The notes beneath the pieces were generated by a model. The model searched no databases, was not told where the DNA came from, and was given only the letters and a program-made list of their open reading frames with translations. From Paraburkholderia atlantica (GTDB taxonomy: Bacteria > Pseudomonadota > Gammaproteobacteria > Burkholderiales > Burkholderiaceae), in contig NZ_WHNQ01000047.1 in assembly GCF_009362785.1 (NCBI RefSeq), forward strand, positions 1 through 34,293: a stretch of DNA of 34,293 bases. Direction: 5' to 3'. Each line of letters opens with the position of its first letter. Position 1 is the stretch's first letter. Positions 8,591 through 17,077 of the stretch are shown piece by piece. A program made the position numbers and the translations under genes.

Positions 8591-9466
8591 CTAGCTCTGG
8601 CGGTGCTGTTTGTCGAGGAAGGAGACGGCCGCCGCATTGAATACCTCCGCACCTTCCCACTGGGGCCAGTGCGCAGCGCCCTCAACAAGCAGAAACTCGC
8701 CTTGAGGAATAAGCGCAGCCAAGCGCCGGCCTTCTGAAGCGTCGCCAGTGGGTTCATGGTCTGTCCAGACAAAGAGCGCTGGCACGGGGATGGCCGCGAA
8801 ATCCTGGTCTGTGACACGGTTGTGCCAACGCTGTTCCGGCTGACGCAACACCGAGATATGAGCCATGTTTGCCCCGCTCGGATCCCGGCTGTATATAGCT
8901 TGGCGAACGCGCACTAACTCTTCCGTTATCTTCTGTGGGTCGTGGATCACGACCTGAAGGCGCTTTTTGACGTTCTCGAACGTCGGCTCGGTGACCGCTT
9001 GCTTGCTCACTGATTGCGCCTTGTCTACCTTCTGCTCGCCAACCACGCGGCCGCCGGGCGCACTCAGAATCACGCTCAGCAAACGATTAGAGTGGTGGGC
9101 AGCAAACTTGACCGCGACCCATCCCCCGAGTGACTCCCCGGCAAGATGGACCCGCTTGAGATTGAGCGCATCCAGCAGCCCTAGCAAGTGCGACTCGTAC
9201 TCGGGGATTTCCAAGTCGTGATCGGTCAGGGTTGTGTACCCATGACCTGGATAGTCGTAACCGATGACACGGTAGCCAGCCTGAACCAGCGCACGCACGT
9301 TCTGCGTCCAGGCCTCAATGTGGCCACTGGTGCCATTGGCAAGCACTACGACCCTGTCACCTTCGCCGAGGTCGAGCACACGCGTGCGCCACGGCCCGAC
9401 GTCAACGTAATGCAGACGATGCGGAAGATCCGACACTGCTTCCCAGAAGGTCACAAGACGGTTCAT
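8591..9466 (-). CDS. Alpha/beta hydrolase, MhpC-like (meta-cleavage product hydrolase)
   Basis: This 291-residue alpha/beta-hydrolase has a complete catalytic triad: Ser112 in the nucleophile elbow AGESLGG, Asp236 in VWTDHEP and His266 in GAAHWPQW. Enzymes of this group cut the carbon-carbon bond of the ring-opened product, giving a 2-hydroxydienoate and a carboxylic acid. The start at 9466 overlaps the dioxygenase stop as ATGA, while an in-frame ATG at 9475 is an alternative. It lies between the MhpB-like and MhpD-like genes, the order expected for consecutive steps. It is recognisably MhpC-like, but the acid leaving group, and therefore the original side chain, cannot be deduced. Confidence 0.87.
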   Translation of the reverse strand: MNRLVTFWEAVSDLPHRLHYVDVGPWRTRVLDLGEGDRVVVLANGTSGHIEAWTQNVRALVQAGYRVIGYDYPGHGYTTLTDHDLEIPEYESHLLGLLDALNLKRVHLAGESLGGWVAVKFAAHHSNRLLSVILSAPGGRVVGEQKVDKAQSVSKQAVTEPTFENVKKRLQVVIHDPQKITEELVRVRQAIYSRDPSGANMAHISVLRQPEQRWHNRVTDQDFAAIPVPALFVWTDHEPTGDASEGRRLAALIPQGEFLLVEGAAHWPQWEGAEVFNAAAVSFLDKQHRQS

Positions 9467-10398
9467 GCTGCACATCCCGCCTGAACGGCAAAACCGGCGC
9501 CCCAGCTCTTGACGGCCCAATAACGGTCGACAGGCAGCTTGTATTTACCAGCCGTTGAGAGCGCGGCATAAGCCGCTATCCAGCTGCGCATCTCATGTGC
9601 AGCTGAGCCACCATCAATGACGAACTGGTCGTTGTCCCACGTATCAACCGGTGACAAATCACCCGATCGGAAGGTGTCAAGCAGCAAGGTATCCCAAGCC
9701 TCGTTCAGCGGGGCACTCGAACCCTTGCCATCCGCAATCCTCTGGATCGCATCCACGATGGCCTGTTCACGTGTGCGGCGCTCTTCGCGCGTGGGGGCAT
9801 AGGAAACCAAACGTGCTTTCAGTTCGGGAGGAGCCCCCTCCCAACGCGGAATTGGCGGGGAATGCGAAATGCCCCCCGAGGCGATGAAGAGCACTCGCTT
9901 TCCAAGCTGTAGCGCAGCTTTGCCAAACGCCTCACCCATCTCGCGCACACGCTTCATCGGTGTCAACGGAAAGGCAATTGCGTTGACGAACACCGGGACG
10001 ATGGGCCGCGTATGACTCTTGCCGAGCAAGAAGTCCACGGGCTGCATGACGCCATGATCAACCGTCATTCGCTCCGATCGCGCGATGTCGATGCCCTGAT
10101 CCAGTACTGCGGCATGCAGCTGGCGCGCGGTCTCGCCATCAACATTGATGAAGCCCTCGGTCGTGCCGTAGTCGCCGATCCCCTCAGCCTGCGCACCGAT
10201 CACCCACGGGGCGATGTTCGAATACAGCTGGCCATTGAAGTGATCGGGCCCGAAAACGACGACGACCTCGGGGGCGAAACGCTCAATGAAGGCGCGAACC
10301 TCCTGGATGCCGGCCATGATTTCAGCAAGCGTGGTACCGCCTGGATCGACGTTACCGAAAGACGGCGCATGGGATAGAGCTGCGACAGCGAGTGACAT
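9463..10398 (-). CDS. mhpB: Class III (LigB-type) extradiol dioxygenase, MhpB-like
   Basis: This 311-residue Fe(II) dioxygenase resembles E. coli MhpB (2,3-dihydroxyphenylpropionate 1,2-dioxygenase) along its whole length. Shared blocks include LSHAPSFGNVDP at the N-terminus, FGPDHFNGQLY, VDHGVMQPVDFLLG and RVLFIASGGISHSPP. The two catalytic histidines known in MhpB have counterparts at His115 (VDHG) and His179 (ISHS), and His10 is a likely metal ligand. It opens a 2,3-dihydroxyphenyl ring next to the hydroxyls. A good ribosome site (AAGGAA) precedes the ATG. It is the second gene of the leftward operon, 41 bp after the transporter. The side chain accepted may differ from propionate. Confidence 0.92.
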   Translation of the reverse strand: MSLAVAALSHAPSFGNVDPGGTTLAEIMAGIQEVRAFIERFAPEVVVVFGPDHFNGQLYSNIAPWVIGAQAEGIGDYGTTEGFINVDGETARQLHAAVLDQGIDIARSERMTVDHGVMQPVDFLLGKSHTRPIVPVFVNAIAFPLTPMKRVREMGEAFGKAALQLGKRVLFIASGGISHSPPIPRWEGAPPELKARLVSYAPTREERRTREQAIVDAIQRIADGKGSSAPLNEAWDTLLLDTFRSGDLSPVDTWDNDQFVIDGGSAAHEMRSWIAAYAALSTAGKYKLPVDRYWAVKSWGAGFAVQAGCAA

Positions 10399-10439
10399 GT
10401 GTATTCCTTTTCGAGGCGACCTGAAGGGCAGCCCTCTTG

Positions 10440-11825
10440 TTAGCAGGTTTGCTTACTGCGGTCGGCCTGCTTGCCACCAGATCTCGCAGCCAAGGTTGCG
10501 CGCTCACTTGATGCCGAGCGCTTAAGCCCAACGTGCAGTACCAAAAGGCCGATGGCTGCGATCAACATCGGAAGTGAAAACAGTGTGAAGGCCGTACCCA
10601 TGTCCATGCCACCATCGAAGCTCATACCACCAAGGATGGGCGCCGCGATGCCGCCAAAGCGACCCATGCCGATGACCACCCCGTAGCCCGTTGAGCGGGC
10701 CAACGTTGGATACAGGAGCGGAACGATCCCGTAAAAACCCGCCGTTCCGGCACAGACGAAGAACGACGCGATGAACACCGTCCACATCGCACCGGGCATC
10801 GCCGGGCCGGCGATGCCGAAGTACGACATGGCCGCCGCGGCCATCACCAGGAAAATGGGCGTCAGGATGCGCAAGTTGATGCGGTTGCCGATGAAGCCGA
10901 AGACGAGGCTCCCGGCGATACCACCCAAGCTGAATGCAACAACGAGCTGGGGAGCCAGCAACGGCTTGTGGTTCATACTGGCCACCGTGCTGGGCGCCCA
11001 GGTGGTCAGGAAGTAGAAGCTCACCATGTAGGCAACGTAGGACACGATCATCAGCACCGTCTGCCAGAGCAACGGGGCGCTGGCAATGGTGCGCAATGCC
11101 CCGGTCACCTTGACATCTGGATTCGAAGACTCCGGCAACGCGGTCAACGTGGGCTGCCGCATCTTCGCGAGGATCCTGTTCAGTTGCAGCAGCGAGTCGC
11201 GACGACGCCCCTCGGCCAACCAGGCGAGCGACTCCGGCAGCAAAAAGTAGGTCCCGGTCGCGGCAAGCACGCTGAGACCGAACCCGACCCACCAGCCGAA
11301 TTGCCACCCGTGGGTGGCCAGCATCGGCCCGACAAGCATGGCGCCGAGCAATCCGCCGATATTGATCGCGGCCGCGTAGATCGCCATCACCAGCGGATAG
11401 ACGCGCTTGGCGGTGTATTCAGACAGGATCACGCCGACCACGGCGACAAGGGCACCAATGCCGACGCCGGTGATGATGCGGCTGATGACCAACAGCATGG
11501 TTCCGCGTTCGGCTGAAGCGAACGGGCCAATCAACATCCCGATCCCGATCACGCACGTCGCGAGCACACCCGTCAGGCGGCGCCCCATTCGGTCGGCAAT
11601 GGGTGCGACGACGATCGAGCCGATCAACATCCCGATGAGGGCGCCCGACAGCACCATCCCCAACTGCGTCTTTGAAACGCCAAAGCCCCGCTCAATGAAC
11701 GGCGCAGCGAATGCCGCCAGTGTCAAGTCGTAACCATCGAGCACGACGAGCACGATCGACACTAAGACGACGCGCAGCTGTAAGCTGGTCATGGGCGAAT
11801 CTGCGATGTGATCGGAAATTTTCAT
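10440..11825 (-). CDS. MFS transporter, aromatic acid:H+ symporter (AAHS) type
   Basis: This 461-residue inner-membrane carrier has twelve predicted membrane helices. The family signature LDGYDLTLAAFAAP is in the first helix, close to the DG(F/Y)D motif essential in PcaK/BenK/MhpT-type carriers. The loop motif ADRMGRRLTG sits between helices 2 and 3, and the protein has the usual central loop. It would import an aromatic acid with protons. It is the first gene of the seven-gene leftward operon and starts at a divergent promoter shared with the SDR gene. The inverted repeat at 11866-11880 overlaps the presumed -35 region, so uptake and degradation would be switched together. Confidence 0.92.
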   Translation of the reverse strand: MKISDHIADSPMTSLQLRVVLVSIVLVVLDGYDLTLAAFAAPFIERGFGVSKTQLGMVLSGALIGMLIGSIVVAPIADRMGRRLTGVLATCVIGIGMLIGPFASAERGTMLLVISRIITGVGIGALVAVVGVILSEYTAKRVYPLVMAIYAAAINIGGLLGAMLVGPMLATHGWQFGWWVGFGLSVLAATGTYFLLPESLAWLAEGRRRDSLLQLNRILAKMRQPTLTALPESSNPDVKVTGALRTIASAPLLWQTVLMIVSYVAYMVSFYFLTTWAPSTVASMNHKPLLAPQLVVAFSLGGIAGSLVFGFIGNRINLRILTPIFLVMAAAAMSYFGIAGPAMPGAMWTVFIASFFVCAGTAGFYGIVPLLYPTLARSTGYGVVIGMGRFGGIAAPILGGMSFDGGMDMGTAFTLFSLPMLIAAIGLLVLHVGLKRSASSERATLAARSGGKQADRSKQTC

Positions 11826-11841
11826 AAAACGCCGTCTCTTT

Positions 11842-11871
11842 TGTATAATTGATTTTGAAAATATATCTCAA
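11842..11871 (-). promoter_or_regulatory. Candidate sigma70-type promoter of the mhp-like operon
   Basis: Read leftward, TTGAGA (11871-11866) and TATACA (11847-11842) are separated by 18 bases in an AT-rich block, just upstream of the transporter start at 11825. The -35 element lies within one arm of the inverted repeat. The elements were assigned by eye. Confidence 0.4.
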
Positions 11872-11880
11872 TAATTGAGA
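11866..11880. promoter_or_regulatory. Putative operator TCTCA-N5-TGAGA, site 1
   Basis: TCTCAATAATTGAGA is a perfect 15-bp inverted repeat in the divergent region between the AAHS transporter operon and the SDR gene. The same arms occur upstream of the FAH gene at 15410 and the VOC gene at 30492. IclR-family regulators bind short palindromes of about this size, and two IclR genes are in the window, so one of them is the natural candidate. Confidence 0.7.
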
Positions 11881-11954
11881 AAAAAACAGTCATTTCCGGT
11901 ATTGACGTATTCCCGGAGCCCCAGTTAGCACCACACACTTGAAGGAGTCAGCGC

Positions 11955-12695
11955 ATGGCCGAGATTGGAGATAGCCCACGAGGCACGGAAAAGCAAAAGG
12001 TCGGCATTGTTGTCGCAGGAGGTTCCGGCATTGGTGCAGCCTGCGTGCGTGAGCTTGCGGCCTGCGGCTGGCGTGTCGTGGCCCTGTCTCCGTCCGGCCG
12101 CGGTCGCATGCTCGCCGAGTCACTGGGCGGTGCTGGCGTTGATGGCTCCAACACCAACATCGCGGACCTGCGGGCGACAGTTGATCTCGCAATCGAAAAG
12201 TTCGGTCGCATTGACGCGGTGATCAACAACAGTGGCCACGCCGCACGCGGGACGCTGCTCGACATCAGCGATGACGACTGGCTGCACGGTGTGGATTTGT
12301 ACTTGTTGAGCGTCGTTCGCATGGCTCGCATCGCTACCCCGCACCTTCTTGCGTCGGGCGGTGGCGCGATCGTCAACATCTCCACAGCGGGGGCTTTCGA
12401 ACCCAACCGGATGTTCCCTATCTCGACAACGCTGCGCGCCGCGCTGGGTTCGTTCACCAAGCTCTATGCCGATGAGTACGGGCCGCAAGGCATCCGCATG
12501 AACAACGTGCTCCCCGGATTTACAAAGGACGATCCCGCTGCAGTGCCGCCCGAATGGACCAGCAAGATCCCCTTGCGCCGCGCTCAAAGTACCGCCGAAT
12601 TGGCCCGGGTCGTACGCTTTCTCGCGAGTGACGAGTCCGCGTACATCACCGGGCAGAACCTGCGCGCCGACGGCGGGGAAACCCGCTCGGTCTGA
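11955..12695 (+). CDS. Short-chain dehydrogenase/reductase-like protein with altered active site
   Basis: This 246-residue protein has the SDR Rossmann fold. The cofactor glycine motif AGGSGIG is at 21-27, NNSG at 91-94, Ser143 is in VNISTAG, and the C-terminal ITGQNLRADGG is family-like. The catalytic YxxxK is not there: the aligned positions in FPISTTLRAALGSF carry Ser157 and Arg161. A true oxidoreductase of the usual mechanism would need the Tyr and Lys, so it may bind NAD(P) and catalyse another reaction, or use other residues. A strong ribosome site GAAGGAG precedes the ATG. It is transcribed divergently from the mhp-like operon across the inverted repeat at 11866-11880, so the two are probably co-regulated. 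No gene follows it in the same direction. Confidence 0.85.
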   Translation: MAEIGDSPRGTEKQKVGIVVAGGSGIGAACVRELAACGWRVVALSPSGRGRMLAESLGGAGVDGSNTNIADLRATVDLAIEKFGRIDAVINNSGHAARGTLLDISDDDWLHGVDLYLLSVVRMARIATPHLLASGGGAIVNISTAGAFEPNRMFPISTTLRAALGSFTKLYADEYGPQGIRMNNVLPGFTKDDPAAVPPEWTSKIPLRRAQSTAELARVVRFLASDESAYITGQNLRADGGETRSV

Positions 12696-12751
12696 CGCAA
12701 CACCGATCATTTGGTCGTCCCAACTGCTACGCTACGCTTCACTCCCGCTTC

Positions 12752-12793
12752 AACACTTGCGCAGGTTGCGCTGCGCAATGTTGCTCAAGTGTT
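12752..12793. terminator. Nested inverted repeats between convergent genes
   Basis: AACACTTG (12752-12759) pairs with CAAGTGTT (12786-12793). Inside, TTGCGCA and TGCGCAA form a second stem. It lies between the stops of the SDR gene and the convergent hydroxylase gene, the usual place for a bidirectional terminator. There is no clear T-run. Confidence 0.45.
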
Positions 12794-12816
12794 TGTGGGG
12801 CCCTTGCCGCCGGCGC

Positions 12817-14283
12817 TCATGCACAGATTGGGGAATCTGCACCGCGTGCCTGCAGCAATTGCTCCAGCTCGCGGTCTGTCGCAGCCACCCCCGCGACATA
12901 GCGGTCGGGGCGTACCAACGCGGCAACGATGCCCGACGCCTCCATCCAATTCGTCAGCGAAGGCTCGGTGACCGCGACGATGGGCACACGGTCCTTGATC
13001 AGGGCCTTCGCTGCACCTAGCGCGACGGGAGATACAAACAACGAATAGGCGTAGCCCGTGTCATCGTCCGTGCGCGATCCGTCGGCGCGAACCGCCTGCG
13101 GGATCATGCGTCCGCCAAGGGAGCCTCCCACATGAGCGCCAGGGCCGAGCGACGGTTGCGGAGTCGAAAACAATTCAGGCTGTGCAAACTCCTTGTCGCG
13201 CCGCCGCACGACATCCGGGTCGGTGGTTTGGATGATGTGCCCCAGGCGCACCGCTGTTGAGATGAACTCACGCACATGCGGCTCGCGCTCGGATTCATAA
13301 GTGTTCAACAAGTCTTCACCTGCCTCGCCGCGAATCACTGCCGCCAACTTCCATGCGAGGTTGGAAGCATCGCGGATACCCGCACACATGCCTTGCCCCA
13401 TGAACGGCGGCGTCAGATGCGCAGCATCGCCCGCCAGCAGCAGGCGGCCTTTTCGCCACCCGCGCGCGACAACAGCGCGAAAGGTATAGAGCGCGGGGCG
13501 CTCCAGCGTAGCCTCTTGTGGCGTGACCCAGCGTGACAGCAGTTTCCAGATGGATTCCGGCTGCGTAATGATCGCTGGATCGTCGCCCGGCACCAGCATC
13601 AGCTCCCAGCGCCGGCGCATGCCGACGCCGCGCACGTAAGTTCCCGGGCGCGATGGATCGCAATACTGGATGCTGTAGTCGCCCAAATCGGGGCGCTCAC
13701 GATTCAGAACCACGTCCACCACGATCCATTGTTCGTGTTGCTGCAAATCGTCCATGCGCGCTCCGATGAGTCCACGTATGATGGATCGCGCCCCATCGCA
13801 ACCGACGACGTAGCGTGCTTTCTCTTGCAACGCTTTGCCGGTGGAAAGATCCTTGATGCGTAGATCAACGCCGTCTGACGCAACCGTGCAATCGAGCATC
13901 TCGTGCTTCACGCGAATGTCCGCACCGGCGTGCTCGGCCAGCTTTTGCCGCAGCGTTTGTTCCAGCCAGGGCTGGTGACAACGGTAGCTGGCATACCAGC
14001 CCATGGGCCCGATTTCCAAGTCGCGCGACCAATCAATCAGCAGCCGCCCGTCGGAGTCAATGAACTTCATGCCCGGCGATGGACGCACCTGGGATTTCAA
14101 CGCATCGGCAACGCCGATGCTCTGGAACACACGCATGCACTCACCATCGAAATGCACTGCACGCGGCAGGGGATAGATGCCCGCTTCGCGGTCGATCGCC
14201 AGCACCCGAAGGCCTTGCTGTGCGAGCAGGGTTGCCAGCGTTACCCCCGTGGGGCCGAGACCGATGATCGCAACGTCGTGCAT
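12817..14283 (-). CDS. FAD-dependent aromatic hydroxylase, MhpA-like (second copy)
   Basis: This 488-residue class A flavoprotein monooxygenase has all three canonical motifs: GLGPTG (8-13), CDGARS (162-167) and LAGDAAH (283-289). PLPRAVHFDGECMRVFQSIG (38-57) is typical of the 3-hydroxyphenylpropionate hydroxylase branch. It closely resembles the product of 18697-20220, with the same blocks throughout, and much less the one at 4908. I chose the ATG at 14283 because an AAGAAGAA ribosome site precedes it and the Rossmann strand begins at once; the longer open frame adds no family sequence. It is downstream of a FAH gene on the same strand, 275 bp away with no gene I recognise between. The ring substrate is unknown. 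Confidence 0.9.
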   Translation of the reverse strand: MHDVAIIGLGPTGVTLATLLAQQGLRVLAIDREAGIYPLPRAVHFDGECMRVFQSIGVADALKSQVRPSPGMKFIDSDGRLLIDWSRDLEIGPMGWYASYRCHQPWLEQTLRQKLAEHAGADIRVKHEMLDCTVASDGVDLRIKDLSTGKALQEKARYVVGCDGARSIIRGLIGARMDDLQQHEQWIVVDVVLNRERPDLGDYSIQYCDPSRPGTYVRGVGMRRRWELMLVPGDDPAIITQPESIWKLLSRWVTPQEATLERPALYTFRAVVARGWRKGRLLLAGDAAHLTPPFMGQGMCAGIRDASNLAWKLAAVIRGEAGEDLLNTYESEREPHVREFISTAVRLGHIIQTTDPDVVRRRDKEFAQPELFSTPQPSLGPGAHVGGSLGGRMIPQAVRADGSRTDDDTGYAYSLFVSPVALGAAKALIKDRVPIVAVTEPSLTNWMEASGIVAALVRPDRYVAGVAATDRELEQLLQARGADSPICA

Positions 14284-14558
14284 AAATTCTTCTTTCGATA
14301 GAGCTGTGCTCTGGTTTACCTGATGGCGATGCCCCGGATCGCCTCGTCCCTTTTTGGAAGCCATTGAGTTGATTCGGGCTCCTGTAGATCAGGTCTGCGC
14401 GACCTTGGGACGGCTAGTTCTGAGCTCTGTTCAGGACAGGAAGCCATGCGATGGGCACGCAGCCCACCATGCATGGGTATAGGGTCTTCATGCCGGTCTG
14501 TGAATGACCCTGAACATGAAAGAAGCCAAGGCTGATGCTCGATTCGTACGGAGCCGGA

Positions 14559-15410
14559 TCACTGCTCGTCAGCAATCGGATTGCGCAGCACGCCGATGCG
14601 CTCCACATCAATCTCCACCACGTCGCCCGCCTTCATCCAGACTGGCGGGTGGCGTCGTGCACCGACGCCACCCGGCGTACCTGTGACGATGACGTCGCCC
14701 GCTTCAAGCGGTGCAATGGTGGACACGTAAGCAATCTGCTTGGCGATGCTGTGAATCATCATGTCGGTGGTGGTGTTCTGCATCTCTTGTCCATTAAGGC
14801 GCGTCACCATCTTCAGGCGCGTGTCAAACGGAATTTCGTCTGCGGTCACCATCCAGGGGCCAAATCCGCCGGTGCGCCAAAAGTTCTTGCCCGGAATCCA
14901 CTGCGAGGTATGGCGCTGCCAGTCGCGCACGCTGCCATCGTTGTAGCAGGCATAACCCGCGATGTGCTGGGGCGCATCTGCTGGGGCGATGCGACGCCCG
15001 CCCTTGCCGATGACAACGGCGATTTCCGCCTCAAAGTCGAGCTGCGTCGATTCCCTGGGCCGCACGATGGCCTGCTCATGACCGACTTGTGAACTTGCCA
15101 CGCGCAAGAAGAAGGTCGGCTGTTCAGTGACTTCGCGGTTGGTTTCCTGAACGTGCTCGTGGTAGTTCAGACCGCAGCACCAGATCTTGCCGGGGTCGGG
15201 AATCACCGGCAGCAGCGTCACGTCCGACATCTGGAAATCTGCCTGGCGCCCCGATACCAGCTCGGCAGCCTCACCCACGGCATCTGCAGCCAGCAAATCC
15301 TTCAGGCTGACATACCGCCCGTTGAACGCCTGACCCAAGTCCACGATGCCTGCATCGATCACCGCACCAAAACCTACACGGCCTTGCCGTTCGAAGCTCA
15401 CCAGTTTCAT
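14559..15410 (-). CDS. Fumarylacetoacetate hydrolase (FAH) family protein, first copy
   Basis: This 283-residue metal-dependent enzyme has an N-terminal small domain (MKLVSFERQGRVGFG) followed by the FAH catalytic barrel. Likely metal ligands are Glu127 and Glu129 in DFEAEIAVVIG and Asp158 in CYNDGSVRDWQ. LNYHEHVQE (81-89) and VTGTPGGVGARR are other family blocks. Such enzymes hydrolyse acylpyruvates or isomerise/decarboxylate ring-cleavage products. It aligns end to end without gaps in the regions I compared with the product of 17789-18640, so they are paralogues. It is the first gene of a leftward pair with the hydroxylase at 12817. Its promoter region holds the inverted repeat at 15439-15453. 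The exact reaction is not determined. Confidence 0.9.
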   Translation of the reverse strand: MKLVSFERQGRVGFGAVIDAGIVDLGQAFNGRYVSLKDLLAADAVGEAAELVSGRQADFQMSDVTLLPVIPDPGKIWCCGLNYHEHVQETNREVTEQPTFFLRVASSQVGHEQAIVRPRESTQLDFEAEIAVVIGKGGRRIAPADAPQHIAGYACYNDGSVRDWQRHTSQWIPGKNFWRTGGFGPWMVTADEIPFDTRLKMVTRLNGQEMQNTTTDMMIHSIAKQIAYVSTIAPLEAGDVIVTGTPGGVGARRHPPVWMKAGDVVEIDVERIGVLRNPIADEQ

Positions 15411-15438
15411 TTAATGTCCTTCAATAAAAATTAATATA

Positions 15439-15453
15439 TCTCATTATTCGAGA
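15439..15453. promoter_or_regulatory. Putative operator TCTCA-N5-TGAGA, site 2
   Basis: TCTCATTATTCGAGA matches the consensus at nine of ten arm positions, 28 bp upstream of the FAH gene start at 15410. Read leftward, it is followed by TGAGATATATT, the same 11 bases that follow site 1 in the direction of the AAHS operon. The two promoters therefore share more than the palindrome. Confidence 0.65.
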
Positions 15454-16102
15454 ATTATGCTCGATCGTCAAGCCATGCAGGATTCGAATGCAAGGCTCAA
15501 CCATCCCCAGGCAAGCTGGCGAAGCACTTCGTTTCGGTCGGCGTGTGGTGCCTAACAGGCGCTGGAAGTTGATCCCACCCCGGACGACGTACCGGTCCGG
15601 CTGGAGTTGGCCCGCATTCGGTTAACAACACTCGCTCACTGATGGCACCGTTTGCCAAGAACTCTCGGTATCATTGTTCGGATCGCGCCCACCCTGGCGG
15701 TTACATGACATAGCTTATGTCGATGTAACGCGGCGAAACGGTCTTTTGGCCGCTACTCGGTACCTCTCCTCTAACGCAAACGCACCAGGCTCAGAGACAA
15801 CACCGCCAGAACGCGATCCCACACTCGGCATCGACCCATCATCGCAGCCAGCCAGCCGCCTCCATCGGGCTCGGCAGCGCACGACAATCACGCACACGGC
15901 AATTAAGGAAACGGCACAATCGCGCCCGACAAAGCGGCGAACGAGATCGAGCGGCCACGAACAAAGCCAGCAATCGGTTGCGCCCAGGGTCTTACTGCGA
16001 CCCGTTCCTGCCTTTCACGAATGCCCGGTGGCCGTCTCAAGTCGGTCTTGAAGCGGCCCTTCGAAAGTTGGACGGACGATCATGGGCGCATATGGCCGTG
16101 GA
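15454..16102. other. 649-bp stretch without a recognised gene
   Basis: This lies between the FAH promoter and the end of the IclR gene. Open frames here show no family resemblance I can name. The only clear structure is the long inverted repeat at 15701-15728. Confidence 0.5.
15701..15728. promoter_or_regulatory. Orphan 28-bp inverted repeat, possible operator
   Basis: The arms TTACAT+GACATA and TATGTC+G+ATGTAA surround GCT. The inner arms GACATA/TATGTC and the outer arms TTACAT/ATGTAA are both perfect, offset by one base. No gene starts close by. Eleven bases of it (ACATAGCTTAT, 15708-15718) recur at 17699-17709 in the FAH/VOC divergent promoter. Confidence 0.5.
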
Positions 16103-16915
16103 TTATGTCGAACGCCTGGTTGGCGACACGGTGTGCGACAGCGAAGCTGCTGCAGTTCCACGGCTTTCAATGGCCGCCCGCGTGCGTTGTGAAGTTCGCG
16201 CCGCGGCCTCCCGCAGCGATTCAACGAGACGCTCGAGATTAGCGAACTCGAGTCGTTGAGTCGGGATGATCAACGCAAGCGATCCGACCGCTTCACTGGA
16301 GTCGTCGGTGAATAGCGGCGACGCGAGTGCCGAAACCCCGTGTTCCAGTTCGTCTCTTGAGAGATAAAAACCCGCCCGTCGGATTTTGAGCAGCGAAGCC
16401 CGAAACTCTTCAAGCGTCGTCCCGAGGCCGCTCTGTGCAATGTCCTCGGGATATTGTTCGAACAGGATCGCGAGCTTGGCCTTCGGGAAGGTCGAAAGTA
16501 TCGCCTTCGGAGCGGCGCCGAGAAACAGAGGTCTTGGTCGGCCGCGGCCGTATCGAAGATCAAGCGCCGCGTCGTACGTCTCCCGATGCGTGTCAACAAG
16601 CTCGTTTCCGTACCAGCGCGACATCACCACATCGAAGCCGGAATGCTCGCTTAACTCGTGCATGATCGGCTGGCCGATTGCCAGCAGCGGATCCGAAGCA
16701 CGCAGGCGGTAATCCAGCCTGATTATGCGAGGACCGAGCCCGTACTCTCCGCCCGTGAACCGGACGAGCAAACCCGCATCCACGAGTTCACGCACGTAGC
16801 GATAAGCCGTTGGCGCCGAACACTCCAGTTCAGCAGCAACGTCTTCGGCGGACAAGAATGGCTTGGCCTCCGAAAACAGTTCGAGTATGGATAAAAGCCG
16901 GGTGATGCTCGACAT
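16103..16915 (-). CDS. IclR-family transcriptional regulator, first copy
   Basis: This 270-residue regulator has an N-terminal winged helix-turn-helix (about residues 5-60, core ECSAPTAYRYVRELVDAGLL) and a C-terminal effector-binding GAF-like domain with RYGRGRPRPLFLGAAPKAIL. IclR proteins bind aromatic or small-acid effectors and repress or activate catabolic operons. The C-terminal 25 or so residues (RTRAAIESRG onward) look low-complexity and may be a read-through tail. It resembles the regulator at 32726, including the YGRGRPRPLFL block. It follows the broken VOC gene on the same strand, 162 bp away. Beyond that is the divergent FAH/hydroxylase/MFS operon, its most likely target. Confidence 0.9.
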   Translation of the reverse strand: MSSITRLLSILELFSEAKPFLSAEDVAAELECSAPTAYRYVRELVDAGLLVRFTGGEYGLGPRIIRLDYRLRASDPLLAIGQPIMHELSEHSGFDVVMSRWYGNELVDTHRETYDAALDLRYGRGRPRPLFLGAAPKAILSTFPKAKLAILFEQYPEDIAQSGLGTTLEEFRASLLKIRRAGFYLSRDELEHGVSALASPLFTDDSSEAVGSLALIIPTQRLEFANLERLVESLREAAARTSQRTRAAIESRGTAAASLSHTVSPTRRST

Positions 16916-17077
16916 CTGCGCGCTGAGCTCCTTCTATGTGAGCGGATTATGCACTCGCGCGCTTTCCCGCCGGGCTTCCCGGCTCACGGCAAACGCTCGG
17001 GCGCGCCCGACAGCCTGTCTTTCACGGCCGGCGATTTGTGCTTACCCGGTAGACCGCCAACCGAGCAGGCAACTTGA

